A DNA stretch of 64,000 nt from UBA9676 sp963730065 (GCA_963730065.1 CAVSQL010000010.1:1-64000); one strand, 5' to 3'. Positions 8,715 through 17,502 are shown, numbered from the stretch's first letter. Notes: generated by a model from the letters alone, not told the origin. A program made the numbers and translations.

Positions 8715-8918
8715 CTAGGGTGCCACTTTGCCACCGAATCGCTGGCGGGCGGCCTGTCTGGAGACGCCCAGGGCGGCGGCTATCCGGTTCCAGCTCCGAC
8801 CGTGCGCCCGGGCAAGCGCAACGCGCTCGGCGAGCAACGCCTCGTCTCGCCGGGCACGCTCGGCGGCCTCGGCGATGGCGCGCAAGTCGGCGAGGTCTGG
8901 AGGCGAATCAGGCGTCAC
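8715..8918 (-). CDS. Small helix-turn-helix protein
   Basis: This 67-residue protein has a helical N-terminal half (LRAIAEAAERARRDEALLAERVALAR). A C-terminal helix-turn-helix follows (SWNRIAAALGVSRQAARQRFGG), of the kind seen in sigma-region-4 or Trp-repressor-like small regulators. The start overlaps the end of the DUF1697 gene by 11 bases, so the two are co-transcribed. Its DNA target is unknown. Confidence 0.8.
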   Translation of the reverse strand: MTPDSPPDLADLRAIAEAAERARRDEALLAERVALARAHGRSWNRIAAALGVSRQAARQRFGGKVAP

Positions 8919-9474
8919 ACAGGGCGAGCAGCTTGGTGACCGTCGCCCAGTTGCGCGCCGTGCCGTCCGCGGCGGGGCCGCGGGCCCGGGCCAGCCGGAC
9001 CGCGAGCTCGCTGCGCCCGTAACCGTCCGGGGTGTGCAGGAACAGGGTGCGTCCCACTACCGCGGCCTCGTCCCGGCCGCCCTTGGCCGCCGCCTGCTGC
9101 CCGGCCGCCACGACCGACTCCCGCACCTGCGGCCCGGGCGCAGCGGGAAAGAACATCGCGTGCACCAGCTTGGGGTTCGGCTCGGCCTGATAGGGATTGT
9201 CGCTGATCACCTGGGCCAGTTCGGCGCGGGACAGGACCACCACCCGCAGCCGCAGGCCGAAGGCCTTCTCGATCGCCCGTTCCAGATCGGCCGCCAGCGC
9301 GGTGGCCGCGGCAGCGTCCCCCTCGCGCGCGGTGAACACCACGTTGCCGCTCTGGATGTAGGTCGAGACACCGGTGTGGCCGAGCGAGGCCACCACCTCA
9401 CGCAGGTCCGCCATCGCGACCTTGTTGTTGCCGCCGACGTTGATGCCGCGCAGCAGAGCGACATGGGTGGGCAT
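8908..9474 (-). CDS. DUF1697 family protein
   Basis: The 188-residue product begins with the family signature MPTHVALLRGINVGGNN, followed by MADLREVVASLGHTGVSTYIQSGNVVF, and has the usual length. The ATG at 9474 puts the signature at the N-terminus. The function of DUF1697 is not established. It lies 68 bases downstream of the HerA-like membrane protein on the same strand and overlaps the downstream HTH gene. Confidence 0.9.
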   Translation of the reverse strand: MPTHVALLRGINVGGNNKVAMADLREVVASLGHTGVSTYIQSGNVVFTAREGDAAAATALAADLERAIEKAFGLRLRVVVLSRAELAQVISDNPYQAEPNPKLVHAMFFPAAPGPQVRESVVAAGQQAAAKGGRDEAAVVGRTLFLHTPDGYGRSELAVRLARARGPAADGTARNWATVTKLLALCDA

Positions 9475-9542
9475 ACCAGCATCCTGCCGCACCCGGCCGG
9501 CGGCCAGCCACCCGGCCGGCGGCCGGCGCCCGCACACCCGCG

Positions 9543-11783
9543 TCACGCCGGGCGCGGCTCGCCGTCACTCGCCGCGGTGCTTGCGCCAGTCGAGCGGTTC
9601 CGGTGGCGGCCCGAGATTCGGCGGGGGCCTGCCTTTCCTCGACCGCCAGCTGACCGGGGCGGGCGGGCCCGGCCGAGTGCGCCGCGCGGGCCCGGGCGGC
9701 TGGGCAGATGGCTCTGGCTCGCCGGGCGGCCGGGCCTCGTCACCGTCGGCGGGAACCTCGGCCGCCGCCGGCCACGGGCCCGCCCGGTCCGGCTGCGCCT
9801 CCCCCACCTGCCCGTCCGCTGCCGGTGCCCCGGAGCCGGCGGCCGGGCCGGCCGGGCCTCGTCCAGGCTCAGCACGCTGGCCGTCGGCAGCCCCAGGATC
9901 GCCGGATTGGCGTCCGCCAGCACGACCTGGCGACCCTCGGGGGAGGCGTAGCTGACAATGACGGCGCTCGGCGGCAGCTGCTGCAGCTGATGCGGCTCGA
10001 TCAGGAACTCGCGGGACCGCTGGGCGGTTCTCGCGAGCGACTCGTTCGCGCCGACCGCGGTGGACGTGCTCCATCCCCACGAGGTGCTCGCATTGATCCC
10101 CTCGGTGATCGACTCCGAATCGCTGGTGCCGGTGGACGCGCTCTGCTCCCGGCTGCCCGACCCGGTGCGCGCCCCGAACGGCGCGGCATCGGCCCTGGTG
10201 TGACCGCGGCCACGGCTCTGGCCCGTGGTCTGGCTGGTGGAGGCCGAGACCGACACCGAGTCGGCGGTCCCCACCGTGCCGGTGTAGGACCAGCCCGAGG
10301 TGTCGGTGACCGAGGCGCCCACGGTGTCGGTGAGCTGGCTGAGCACGAAGCGGTGCTCGGTCCCGATCTGCTCGCTGGCCACCTTGGCGTCGTCCGCGTT
10401 GCCGAGCCGCATGAACGCGACGGCCGCGTTCCCGCGCCCGATCCTCTCCCTGACCTGGGAAGGGATCGACCGGTAGGCGAGCACCAGCCCGGTATGCGTG
10501 CTCTCGCAGGCATCACACAGCCGGTCGAGCACCTCGCCGCTGAGTTTGTCCGCGCCGGCCAGCCAGAGTGTGTGCCGCCAGGGCCGGCCCCGCGGGGCCT
10601 GGCGGAGCAGGTGGGTGAGGGACACGGTGACGTAGGTCCCGAGCATCGCGTTGCCGAACGTGGTCCCGCTCCGGTCGAGCGCGATGACCCGCAACGCGCT
10701 GCGCGGAAGCGGGCCCGGTTCCGAGCCGAGCCGGTCCAGCGCCCGCAGCCGGGCCTCCAGCGCCCAGGCCCGCTCGATCACCACCCGGTCGGCCGCGCCC
10801 CGGCCGAACAGGCCGGTGACCCGCTCCAGCTGGGCGGCGGTGAGCAGGCCGGCCTGGATGTCGTCGCGCGGGTCGCCGACCTGGGCGAGAGCCCGCAGGC
10901 CCGCGGTGACGTTGGCGATCCCGGCGCCCTCCCCCAGCGCGCCGATGACCCGCTCGATGATCGCGTGGTCGCGGGCCGGATCGGCCCCACCCCCGCGGGG
11001 TGGGTCGGCGGACGCGCTGGCCGCCAGCACATCGGCGAGCGGTTCCGCGGGCATGCCCACCCCGAGGTCGAGCCGCGGCAGGTCACCGGGCAGGACCCAC
11101 ACCAGCGGCCGGATGCCCAACCCGCCGACCAGCGCTACCAGGTCGCGGCCGACCGCACCCTCGGACAGGTCGATCACGGTCACCTCGCCGCCGGTCGCCA
11201 GCCTGGCCGCGCCGGTCATGGTGAGCAGGGCGGACCAGCCGGCCAGCGTGCCCCCGGCCACGTCCACCCGGTCGATCCTGTCCGGGAGCGCGACCGGGTA
11301 CCACAGCGGCTGCCGGGTGAACATCTGCTGACATGACTGCCAGTCACGGAACCGCCGGGCGTGCTCCTCCAGCCTGCCGAACTGCTGGCCCTCCTGGGCG
11401 GCACGGGCGCCCACGACCCGGCGCCCCTCCGCGGCGACGGTGGCCCGCAGGTCCCGCTGGCCGCGCCAGACGGCCCGGACGCCCCGCCCGGCCAGGGCCG
11501 CGAACCCGGCCGCCCCGGCTACGGTGAGTGCCGGGTTGAGCAGGCCGGCCTCGCCGAGCACCAGCACCAGCGCGACCGCCACCAGGCAGGCCCCGGCCAG
11601 CACCTTCCAGTACCGGGTGAGCAGCCTCTCCTCCCGCTGCTGGGCGGCCAGCCAGCCGGGGTTGAGCTGCTCCTGCTCGGGGGGGACGGGGCGGCGGGGC
11701 GGCGGTCCCGGGTCCGGATGGGCCAGCGCGTACTGCCAGCCCAGGTAGATCCGGCCTGCGCGGAACGCCGGGGCACCGGTCAT
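9543..11783 (-). CDS. Membrane-anchored TraG/HerA-like ATPase homologue lacking a P-loop
   Basis: The 746-residue product has two transmembrane helices at about 58-75 and 82-98. A conjugation-type ATPase fold follows, in which the Walker A position reads GGTLAGWSALL (177-187) without Lys-Ser/Thr. A Walker B-like strand is HTLWLAGADKL. A long Ser/Thr-rich tract (SVSVSASTSQTTGQS..., region about 510-600) precedes a conserved C-terminal block. The start overlaps the stop of the upstream TraG-like gene by four bases. The last about 110 codons look frame-shifted: from about 9860 a neighbouring frame, ending at 9565, has better codon bias and ends DWRKHRGE. Role inferred: a structural partner in a membrane ATPase complex. 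Confidence 0.7.
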   Translation of the reverse strand: MTGAPAFRAGRIYLGWQYALAHPDPGPPPRRPVPPEQEQLNPGWLAAQQREERLLTRYWKVLAGACLVAVALVLVLGEAGLLNPALTVAGAAGFAALAGRGVRAVWRGQRDLRATVAAEGRRVVGARAAQEGQQFGRLEEHARRFRDWQSCQQMFTRQPLWYPVALPDRIDRVDVAGGTLAGWSALLTMTGAARLATGGEVTVIDLSEGAVGRDLVALVGGLGIRPLVWVLPGDLPRLDLGVGMPAEPLADVLAASASADPPRGGGADPARDHAIIERVIGALGEGAGIANVTAGLRALAQVGDPRDDIQAGLLTAAQLERVTGLFGRGAADRVVIERAWALEARLRALDRLGSEPGPLPRSALRVIALDRSGTTFGNAMLGTYVTVSLTHLLRQAPRGRPWRHTLWLAGADKLSGEVLDRLCDACESTHTGLVLAYRSIPSQVRERIGRGNAAVAFMRLGNADDAKVASEQIGTEHRFVLSQLTDTVGASVTDTSGWSYTGTVGTADSVSVSASTSQTTGQSRGRGHTRADAAPFGARTGSGSREQSASTGTSDSESITEGINASTSWGWSTSTAVGANESLARTAQRSREFLIEPHQLQQLPPSAVIVSYASPEGRQVVLADANPAILGLPTASVLSLDEARPARPPAPGHRQRTGRWGRRSRTGRARGRRRPRFPPTVTRPGRPASQSHLPSRPGPRGALGRARPPRSAGGRGKAGPRRISGRHRNRSTGASTAASDGEPRPA

Positions 11784-13726
11784 CGCGGCCGGCCGCCGGG
11801 GATGTGGGGGTCGTCCTGCCCCGCCGGAACGGTGTCCGGCCCGTCGCCGCTGCCCGGCCCGGGGCCGGGCGCCGCCTGGTGGGCCGGGATCCGGGCGGGG
11901 ACGCTCACGGCGAGCGGTACCACGCGGCCGGCGCTCGCGCACGGGACCAGGGTGAACTCGTTTTCCCCGAGGGCGCACAGGTCCTCGCCGGTCACCCGCG
12001 GGGACCAGGCTGCTCCCAGCGGCGCGGCCGGGCCAGCGGAGGCACCGGCGGCAGGACCACCGCCCTGGGCACCCTCCGGCCAGCCGGCGAGCGCCTGGGT
12101 GGGCTGAGCGGACGGCAGGTCGGCGGGCACCAGCCGCCACCCGGTCAGCCAGGCGAGCTGCCCGGCCAGCGTCCGGTCGTCCAGGCGGTGCAGGACCAGC
12201 ACACTGGCCTGGTCCCTGAGCCTGCCCACCGCCGCCGCCGAGGTGGTGCTCAGCACGGTCGCGAGCCCGGTGTCGGCGCCGACGCCGATCAGGCCGGCCA
12301 GCGCCTGCGGATCGACCGTCTCGCACTGGCCGAACCAGGCCAGGCCGTCGCCCCCGGCGGCGATCCTGCGCAGCCCCGCATATACCTCGGTGATGTCCTG
12401 GGCCACCAGGTTCGCCACCGTGTCGGCGGTCTGCCCGTGGGCGGACCGGTCGAGCGAGAACAGCACGACGCCCCGCTGCCGCACCACCTCGTCCAGGCTG
12501 ATCTGAAGTCCAGGTGCCGTGGCCGGGCAGGCGCCGAGCCAGCGGCCGAGCGGCGACGCCCGCAGGCCGGTCAGCTGCTCGGCCACGAACGCCGCCACGG
12601 AGGTGTCAGCCGCCAGGCGGCTGGCGGTCAGCGCGACCCGGCCAGCGAGCCAGGTGCGGCGCGGATAGTAGGGGGGAACCCGCTCCATCCGGGCGGTCAG
12701 CGCCCCGGGGCGCAGCATCCCCGCGATGTCGTCGAGCACCGCCACCGCCGGATCACCGGGGGCCGCCCCGGCCACCGCGAACACGTCGGTCAGGCAGGCC
12801 TGGCATCCGAGCCGGACGGAGTCAGCTGCCTGGGCCCAGTCAATCATGCCCATGACCAGGGCGGCCTGGCGCGCGGGACCGCCGCGCAGCGGCTCGTAGT
12901 ACCCCGGCCCGGCCGCCCCGAAGATCTGCAGCGGCGCCCCGGCGGCGGCGCACACCGCCGCCAGCGAGGCGGCCAGCCCGGCACCGGCCCCCAGATCCAC
13001 CACGATCACTGGCTTGCGGAGCCGGATCGCCGCGTGGACCAGCTGGAATCCCGATGCCGACACGGCGGGCCGCGCGGAACCGGTGACCAGCACGCCGCGC
13101 TCCGCCTCCGGCCAGGACACCGCGGCGGGCTGGCCGGTTCCGGCGTCAACCCCCAGGCACACCCCGGTACGGGTGAGCACACCTCCGGACTTAACGAATG
13201 CTGCCGTCCACCGCCGGCGGCACATGCTGACCAGTCCCGGGCGGGGGGCGGGCAGGCGCCACTCGTCGGTGTGCAGCCAGTCCAGCCACCAGGCTGCGGC
13301 CGCGATGCCCGCGGCCAGGATGAGGGCGATGGGGAACTGGCCGGGGAACCAGCGCACGGAACCGGCGGAGGCACCCAGGTGGGTGAGCCGCGCGGGGTCG
13401 GTGACCGGGCCGGTGAGCAGCGCCAGGACCGCGCGCGGGGCGGCGAGGAACCCGGCCAGGGCCGCCGCGGGGCCGATCGCCAGGATCCAGGCCACCCCGC
13501 AGGCCGCCGGCCCGGCCAGCCACACCGGGCGCCAGCGGGTGATCTTCCCGATGGCGTAGAAGGCGACCGCCAGCCCGAGCGTGACCGGGGCGAACAATAA
13601 GCTGGTCAGCACCGCCAGCAGGGTCACGGCAGCCAGGACCTCACGGCGGTGCGGTGTGCCCAGCGGGATCAGGTAGCGCGCTCGCCGCGGTGCGCGCTGC
13701 GGGGCAGCCGGAACGGCGACTGGCAT
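11780..13726 (-). CDS. TraG/TraD (VirD4)-like membrane protein with degenerate Walker A
   Basis: This 648-residue protein has about four N-terminal membrane helices (residues 30-145). A coupling-protein-like domain follows, with the hallmark LVHAAIRLRKPVIVVDLGAG after the P-loop position. The P-loop itself reads GSARPAVSASG (about 216-226), so the Lys and the Ser/Thr needed for nucleotide binding are absent. A later VVLFSLDRSAHGQTADTVANLVAQDI segment also resembles TraG/VirD4. The ATG at 13724-13726 lies four bases after the GntR stop. By family, VirD4 proteins couple substrates to type IV secretion; this one is unlikely to hydrolyse ATP unaided. Confidence 0.7.
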   Translation of the reverse strand: MPVAVPAAPQRAPRRARYLIPLGTPHRREVLAAVTLLAVLTSLLFAPVTLGLAVAFYAIGKITRWRPVWLAGPAACGVAWILAIGPAAALAGFLAAPRAVLALLTGPVTDPARLTHLGASAGSVRWFPGQFPIALILAAGIAAAAWWLDWLHTDEWRLPAPRPGLVSMCRRRWTAAFVKSGGVLTRTGVCLGVDAGTGQPAAVSWPEAERGVLVTGSARPAVSASGFQLVHAAIRLRKPVIVVDLGAGAGLAASLAAVCAAAGAPLQIFGAAGPGYYEPLRGGPARQAALVMGMIDWAQAADSVRLGCQACLTDVFAVAGAAPGDPAVAVLDDIAGMLRPGALTARMERVPPYYPRRTWLAGRVALTASRLAADTSVAAFVAEQLTGLRASPLGRWLGACPATAPGLQISLDEVVRQRGVVLFSLDRSAHGQTADTVANLVAQDITEVYAGLRRIAAGGDGLAWFGQCETVDPQALAGLIGVGADTGLATVLSTTSAAAVGRLRDQASVLVLHRLDDRTLAGQLAWLTGWRLVPADLPSAQPTQALAGWPEGAQGGGPAAGASAGPAAPLGAAWSPRVTGEDLCALGENEFTLVPCASAGRVVPLAVSVPARIPAHQAAPGPGPGSGDGPDTVPAGQDDPHIPGGRPR

Positions 13727-13730
13727 TGGG

Positions 13731-14705
13731 TCAAGGTTCCCAGTCCGCCGTGGCGTGTGTCCAGACAGACTCGAAACCATCGGGGGGCCCGTCGGGCGCG
13801 GCCGTGGCCTGGATGACGATGCGGAACAGGTCGGGCCGGAGCATGGCGGTGGTGATGGCAACCGGGCGGTGGGCGGCCGGATCCTCGAAACTGACCGTGA
13901 CCGTGGCCACCAGCTCGCCAGCGCTCAGGCGCAGGCTGCGGGCCACCGAGGGCGGCGGCGGCGCGAGCTCGATCTGCACCGCCCGGGCGCGGCCGGTCAC
14001 GGCCGCGGGCGGGCCGTCGCCGGCGGCGCGGTCGTCCGGCGGGGAGCCGCCCTCAGCCGGCGCGGCCTCCGGCGGGGAAACGCCCCCGCCCGGCGCAGCG
14101 TCCGCGGGCGCGCCATCGGCGGGCGGGGAACCGGCGGGCGGCCCATCCGCCGGTGACCGGTCGTCCTGCCCGGCGGGCGGCGGGGCGAACGGCGGCGCCC
14201 CCAGATCGGGTAGCGACCGGCTCAGCCGTTCCGGCAGGTAGCTGGCGGAGAGCGCGCCTGGCTCGCCCCCCACCGTCCACACGCAGCGGATCGCCACCGC
14301 CGGCTCGCCAGCCTCCAGGCCGAGCGATCGCCCGATGTCCTCCGGCGGCCGCCGCCGCGACACCTGGCGGCTCTTGCACACCAGCTGGCCGCCCATCGGG
14401 TTGACGTCGGAGACCAGGCTGGACAGGCCCTCGAGCGGAACCCGGTATTCAGCCGGGCTGGCCCGGTACACCTGCCCATCGGGCAGCCGCCGGAGCAGAT
14501 GCCGGGCGGTCAGCTCATCGATCGCCGCGTCGACCTCGCCCGCGCTCACGTTGAAACGCCGCGCCATCGCGGTCAGCCTGGGCAGCCGCCACCCCGGCTC
14601 ATGATGGACAAGCGTGGCCGCCATCCGGTCGGCCAGCACCCCAGCGGCGACCCGGCGGCGCCGGGCCCCGGCCCGGCGGACGTCGCCTCCCCGGTCAACC
14701 GTCAT
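13731..14705 (-). CDS. GntR-family transcriptional regulator (UTRA-like) with a low-complexity insert
   Basis: In this 324-residue protein, a winged-helix GntR domain covers about residues 18-80 (LADRMAATLVHHEPGWRLP...NVSAGEVDAAIDELTARHLLRRLPDG). A UTRA-like effector domain follows (GEPAVAIRCVWTVGGEPGALSASYLP ... SLRLSAGELVATVTVSFED). It is interrupted by about 60 residues of Pro/Ala/Gly/Asp repeats (about 175-235). It is the first gene of the unit with the two P-loop-deficient ATPase homologues and may regulate them. The ligand is unknown. Confidence 0.8.
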   Translation of the reverse strand: MTVDRGGDVRRAGARRRRVAAGVLADRMAATLVHHEPGWRLPRLTAMARRFNVSAGEVDAAIDELTARHLLRRLPDGQVYRASPAEYRVPLEGLSSLVSDVNPMGGQLVCKSRQVSRRRPPEDIGRSLGLEAGEPAVAIRCVWTVGGEPGALSASYLPERLSRSLPDLGAPPFAPPPAGQDDRSPADGPPAGSPPADGAPADAAPGGGVSPPEAAPAEGGSPPDDRAAGDGPPAAVTGRARAVQIELAPPPPSVARSLRLSAGELVATVTVSFEDPAAHRPVAITTAMLRPDLFRIVIQATAAPDGPPDGFESVWTHATADWEP

Positions 14706-14843
14706 TCCGCATGACGCCGGGACACGATCGGGCGCAGGGTCCAGGTGACCGGCAGGCCGAGGAGGCCGGCCAGCACCCCGTGGCCGGCGCGCGTGCGGAT
14801 CCGGCCGGGGTGGCCGGATCCGTCCGCTGCGTCAGCGTGGTCA

Positions 14844-15923
14844 CTACGAACCGATCTTGCTGATCTGTGCCTTGGCCTTCTGGTCGATGCTGGAGGGCAG
14901 CTGTGCGTAGCCCAGCCCGGGGAGCAGTTTCTGGCCGTCGCCGACCAAGTAGCCGACGTAGGCCTTGAGCATCTTGGTCACATTCGAGCTGGACTGCTTC
15001 TGGTAGAGCAGAACCCACGACTGGGCGGTGATCGGGTACGAGCCGGCGCCGGGCGCCCAGATGGCACTGAACGTCAGGTCGGGCTTGACGCTGGCGTTGC
15101 TGGCGGCTTGGGTGGCCGCCTGCACCGACGGCTCGACGTAGTCGCCGTCCTTGTTCTTGATCGAGGCCCAGGTCAGCCCTGACGCCTTGGCGTCGGCGTA
15201 GTCCACGTAACCGATCGCGCCCGCGGTGCTCTTGACGATCTGCGCCACCCCGCCGTTGCCGTTGCCGCCCCGGCTGGTCGCCGGCCAGTTGATGGTCGAG
15301 CTAGTGCCCAGCTTCCACACCCCCGTCGCGCCCTCGACCAGGAACTGGGAGAAGTTCTGGGTGGTGCCCGAAGAGTCCGAGCGGTGGGCGATGACGATCG
15401 CGGTACTGGGCAGCTTCACTCCGGGGTTCAGCGCCGTGATCGCCGGGTCGTCCCACTTTTTGATCTCACCCTGGAAGATCTTCGCGATGGTCGGCGCATC
15501 CAGCTTCAGACTCTTGACCCCTGACAGGTTGTACGACACCGTGATCGGCCCGATCAAGATGGGGAAGTACAGCACCGTCTTGCCCTTGAAGTTCGCCGTC
15601 TCATCGGAGGGGATCGGCGAGTCCGACCCCGCGAACTGGACGACACCCCCGGCCAGGTCGGTGCGGCCCTTGCCCGAGCCGCCGCCACCGTAGTTGACCG
15701 TCATGCTGGGCTGGACCGACCTGAAGGCCTGGATAGCCGACTGCTGATAAACGAGCTGCAAGGTCGATCCGCTCGCGTTGAGCGTCCCGCTCAAACTCGC
15801 CCCCGACGAACCTCCCGAGGACGGGCTGCTGCCCGACGACGAACTGCACGCGGCCAGCGACAACGCCATCGCGGCCACGGCCGCCCCCGCCGCCGCGACC
15901 CCGCGGATGCGCACACGTTGCAT
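14844..15923 (-). CDS. pstS: Phosphate ABC transporter substrate-binding lipoprotein PstS
   Basis: The 359-residue lipoprotein has a type II signal peptide with lipobox LAAC (Cys about 26), then a Ser/Gly linker. The PstS fold carries the phosphate-binding motifs GSTLQ, GSGKG, GSD and HRSDSSGTTQ. It binds phosphate outside the membrane and delivers it to PstCAB. No pstC, pstA or pstB gene follows on the minus strand; the next gene is the unrelated GntR regulator. This is therefore an orphan pstS. A possible Pho-box region lies about 250 bases upstream. Confidence 0.95.
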   Translation of the reverse strand: MQRVRIRGVAAAGAAVAAMALSLAACSSSSGSSPSSGGSSGASLSGTLNASGSTLQLVYQQSAIQAFRSVQPSMTVNYGGGGSGKGRTDLAGGVVQFAGSDSPIPSDETANFKGKTVLYFPILIGPITVSYNLSGVKSLKLDAPTIAKIFQGEIKKWDDPAITALNPGVKLPSTAIVIAHRSDSSGTTQNFSQFLVEGATGVWKLGTSSTINWPATSRGGNGNGGVAQIVKSTAGAIGYVDYADAKASGLTWASIKNKDGDYVEPSVQAATQAASNASVKPDLTFSAIWAPGAGSYPITAQSWVLLYQKQSSSNVTKMLKAYVGYLVGDGQKLLPGLGYAQLPSSIDQKAKAQISKIGS

Positions 15924-16170
15924 ATCAGATAGCCCCTCTCAATTACCTGCCTAGAGTTGCGACGAGGATGGCCTTGACGGCGTGCAGGCGGTCCCGGTGA
16001 CCGCCGTGGATGCGGTGGCGTCAGCCTGAACGGCTGGGCTTCCCTGGGTGGAACCGGACTCCGCAGGATCATCCTGAAGAGACAATGTGCGCCCGCCCTC
16101 GATCGCTTTGAGATACGGCGGGGGAAGCCCGCCTATTGGACCTCATTGATAGGGAGCGAAGGTGGCGCGC

Positions 16171-16204
16171 GGATGAACTACAGGTGACAGAGAAGCTGAC
16201 GAAC
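16171..16204 (-). promoter_or_regulatory. Candidate PhoP (PHO box) site upstream of pstS
   Basis: Read on the minus strand, the segment contains GTTCGTC, GTCACC and GTTCATCC, spaced roughly 10-16 bases apart. Actinobacterial PHO boxes are direct repeats of GTTCACC-like units every 11 bases. The spacing here is irregular, so this is suggestive only. Confidence 0.35.
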
Positions 16205-16220
16205 AGATGACAAGCTGGAA

Positions 16221-16264
16221 AACGGATGAGGGGCAGGCGGCCGGCCGCCTGCCCCTCATCCGTT
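16221..16264. terminator. 22-bp perfect inverted repeat, terminator of the sseC operon
   Basis: Bases 16221-16242 are exactly complementary to 16243-16264, with arms from AACGGATGAGGGG to CCCCTCATCCGTT. The repeat lies 33 bases downstream of the sseC stop. Such GC-rich hairpins without a T-run commonly end transcription in actinobacteria. Confidence 0.75.
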
Positions 16265-16297
16265 GCCTTCGTCAGCAGTAGAGCTGGGAACCAGCCC

Positions 16298-16663
16298 TCA
16301 GACAGTGACCTCCACCGCGGTGCGGTGGCCGTAGTCGGCGGTCACCGTCTCGTCGGTGTTCACCCCGCCCGGCGCGAGCACGCGCACGGTCCAGGTCCCC
16401 GGGGCGGCGAAGAAGCGGAACCCGCCGTCCTCGCCGAGCGGGACCTCGGCGACGAACTCGCCGCCGTCGTTGAGCAGCCGGGCGTAGCCGACCGGCAGCG
16501 GCGCCCCGCCGCGCGTCACGTGGCCCTCGATGACGGCCTCACCCGACGCGCTGGCGGGCATGGCGGCGCCCCCGGCGGGTGCCCCGCAGCCCGGCTGGGC
16601 CGCGGCTGCCGACCGGGCTGGGCCCTCCTGGCCGGCCGCGCCGGCCTGCTGCGCCGCGCTCAC
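16298..16663 (-). CDS. sseC: DUF1416 protein SseC
   Basis: The 121-residue product has a Gly/Ala-rich leader with one Cys (QPGCGAPAGG), then a carboxypeptidase-regulatory-like beta sandwich (EAVIEGHVTRGGAPLPVGYARLL...GTWTVRVLAPGG). This is the DUF1416 protein encoded beside the thiosulfate sulfurtransferase in mycobacteria (sseC next to cysA) and other actinobacteria. Its start overlaps the rhodanese stop by four bases. It probably assists sulfur transfer, but the biochemical role is not established. Confidence 0.9.
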   Translation of the reverse strand: MSAAQQAGAAGQEGPARSAAAAQPGCGAPAGGAAMPASASGEAVIEGHVTRGGAPLPVGYARLLNDGGEFVAEVPLGEDGGFRFFAAPGTWTVRVLAPGGVNTDETVTADYGHRTAVEVTV

Positions 16664-17502
16664 CGTGCCTCACCCAGCTCGATCGGCACCCCGACCAGCG
16701 ATCCGTACTCGGTCCAGGACCCGTCGTAGTTCTTCACGTTCGGCTGCCCGAGCAGCTCGTGCAGGACGAACCAGGTGTGGGCGCTGCGCTCGCCGATCCG
16801 GCAGTACGCGATGGTGTCCTTGCTGAAGTCCAGGCCGGCCTCGCCCTGGTACAGCGCCCGCAGTGCCTCATCCCCGCGGAAGGTGCCGTCGTCGTTCGCG
16901 GCCTTGGACCAGGGGACGTTCTTCGCGGTCGGGATGTGCCCGGCGCGCTGCGCCTGCTCCTGCGGCAGGTGCGCGGGCGCCAGCAGTTTGCCGGTGAACT
17001 CGTCCGGCGACCTGACGTCCACCAGGTTCCGCTTCCCGATCGCGGCGACGACCTCGTCGCGCATCGCCCGCAGCGACGAGTCCTGCTCAGAGGCGTGGTA
17101 GGACGCCCGCGCCCGCTCCGGTACCGCGGTGACCATCTGGCGGGATTCAAGCTCCCACTTCTTGCGGCCGCCATCGAGGAGCTTGACGTTCCGGTGCCCG
17201 TACACCCGGAAGTACCAGTAGGCGTAGGCGGCGAACCAGTTGTTGTTGCCGCCGTACAGGATGACGGTGTCGTCGTTGCCGATGCCGCGCTCGGACAGCA
17301 GCTGCTCGAAGCCATGCCGGTCCACGAAGTCGCGCCGGACCGGGTCCTGCAGGTCCTTCCGCCAGTCCAGCTTGATGGCGTTGCGGATATGTCCCTTGTC
17401 ATATGCGGTGGTGTCCTCGTCCACCTCGACCAGGACCACACCCGGGTCGTCGAGGTGGTTTCCCACCCAGTCAGCGTCCACGAGGACGTCAGAGCGGCTC
17501 AT
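16660..17502 (-). CDS. sseA: Thiosulfate sulfurtransferase (two-domain rhodanese)
   Basis: The 280-residue product consists of two rhodanese domains. The N-terminal one (about 1-125) lacks the catalytic Cys. The C-terminal one carries the active loop CRIGERS, the position of the persulfide Cys, followed by the actinobacterial HTWF. The enzyme moves sulfane sulfur from thiosulfate to a thiophilic acceptor. It sits in an operon with DUF4395 upstream and sseC downstream, both with 4-base overlaps, as in mycobacteria and Streptomyces. Symbol usage varies (sseA/cysA). Confidence 0.93.
   Translation of the reverse strand: MSRSDVLVDADWVGNHLDDPGVVLVEVDEDTTAYDKGHIRNAIKLDWRKDLQDPVRRDFVDRHGFEQLLSERGIGNDDTVILYGGNNNWFAAYAYWYFRVYGHRNVKLLDGGRKKWELESRQMVTAVPERARASYHASEQDSSLRAMRDEVVAAIGKRNLVDVRSPDEFTGKLLAPAHLPQEQAQRAGHIPTAKNVPWSKAANDDGTFRGDEALRALYQGEAGLDFSKDTIAYCRIGERSAHTWFVLHELLGQPNVKNYDGSWTEYGSLVGVPIELGEAR

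Larger units (their letters stand above)
15924..16297. other. Intergenic region upstream of pstS
   Basis: This stretch holds a long perfect hairpin (16221-16264) ending the sseC operon and a cluster of GTTCATC/GTTCGTC motifs (16171-16204). AT-richer DNA (15930-15960 and 16140-16220) is suitable for a promoter reading toward pstS. No gene is apparent. Confidence 0.5.

Noticed and set aside
9708..13600. Two long plus-strand frames (542 and 598 codons) opposite the ATPase-like genes
   Set aside because: They lack ribosome-binding sites and domain signatures and mirror the codon bias of the minus-strand genes.
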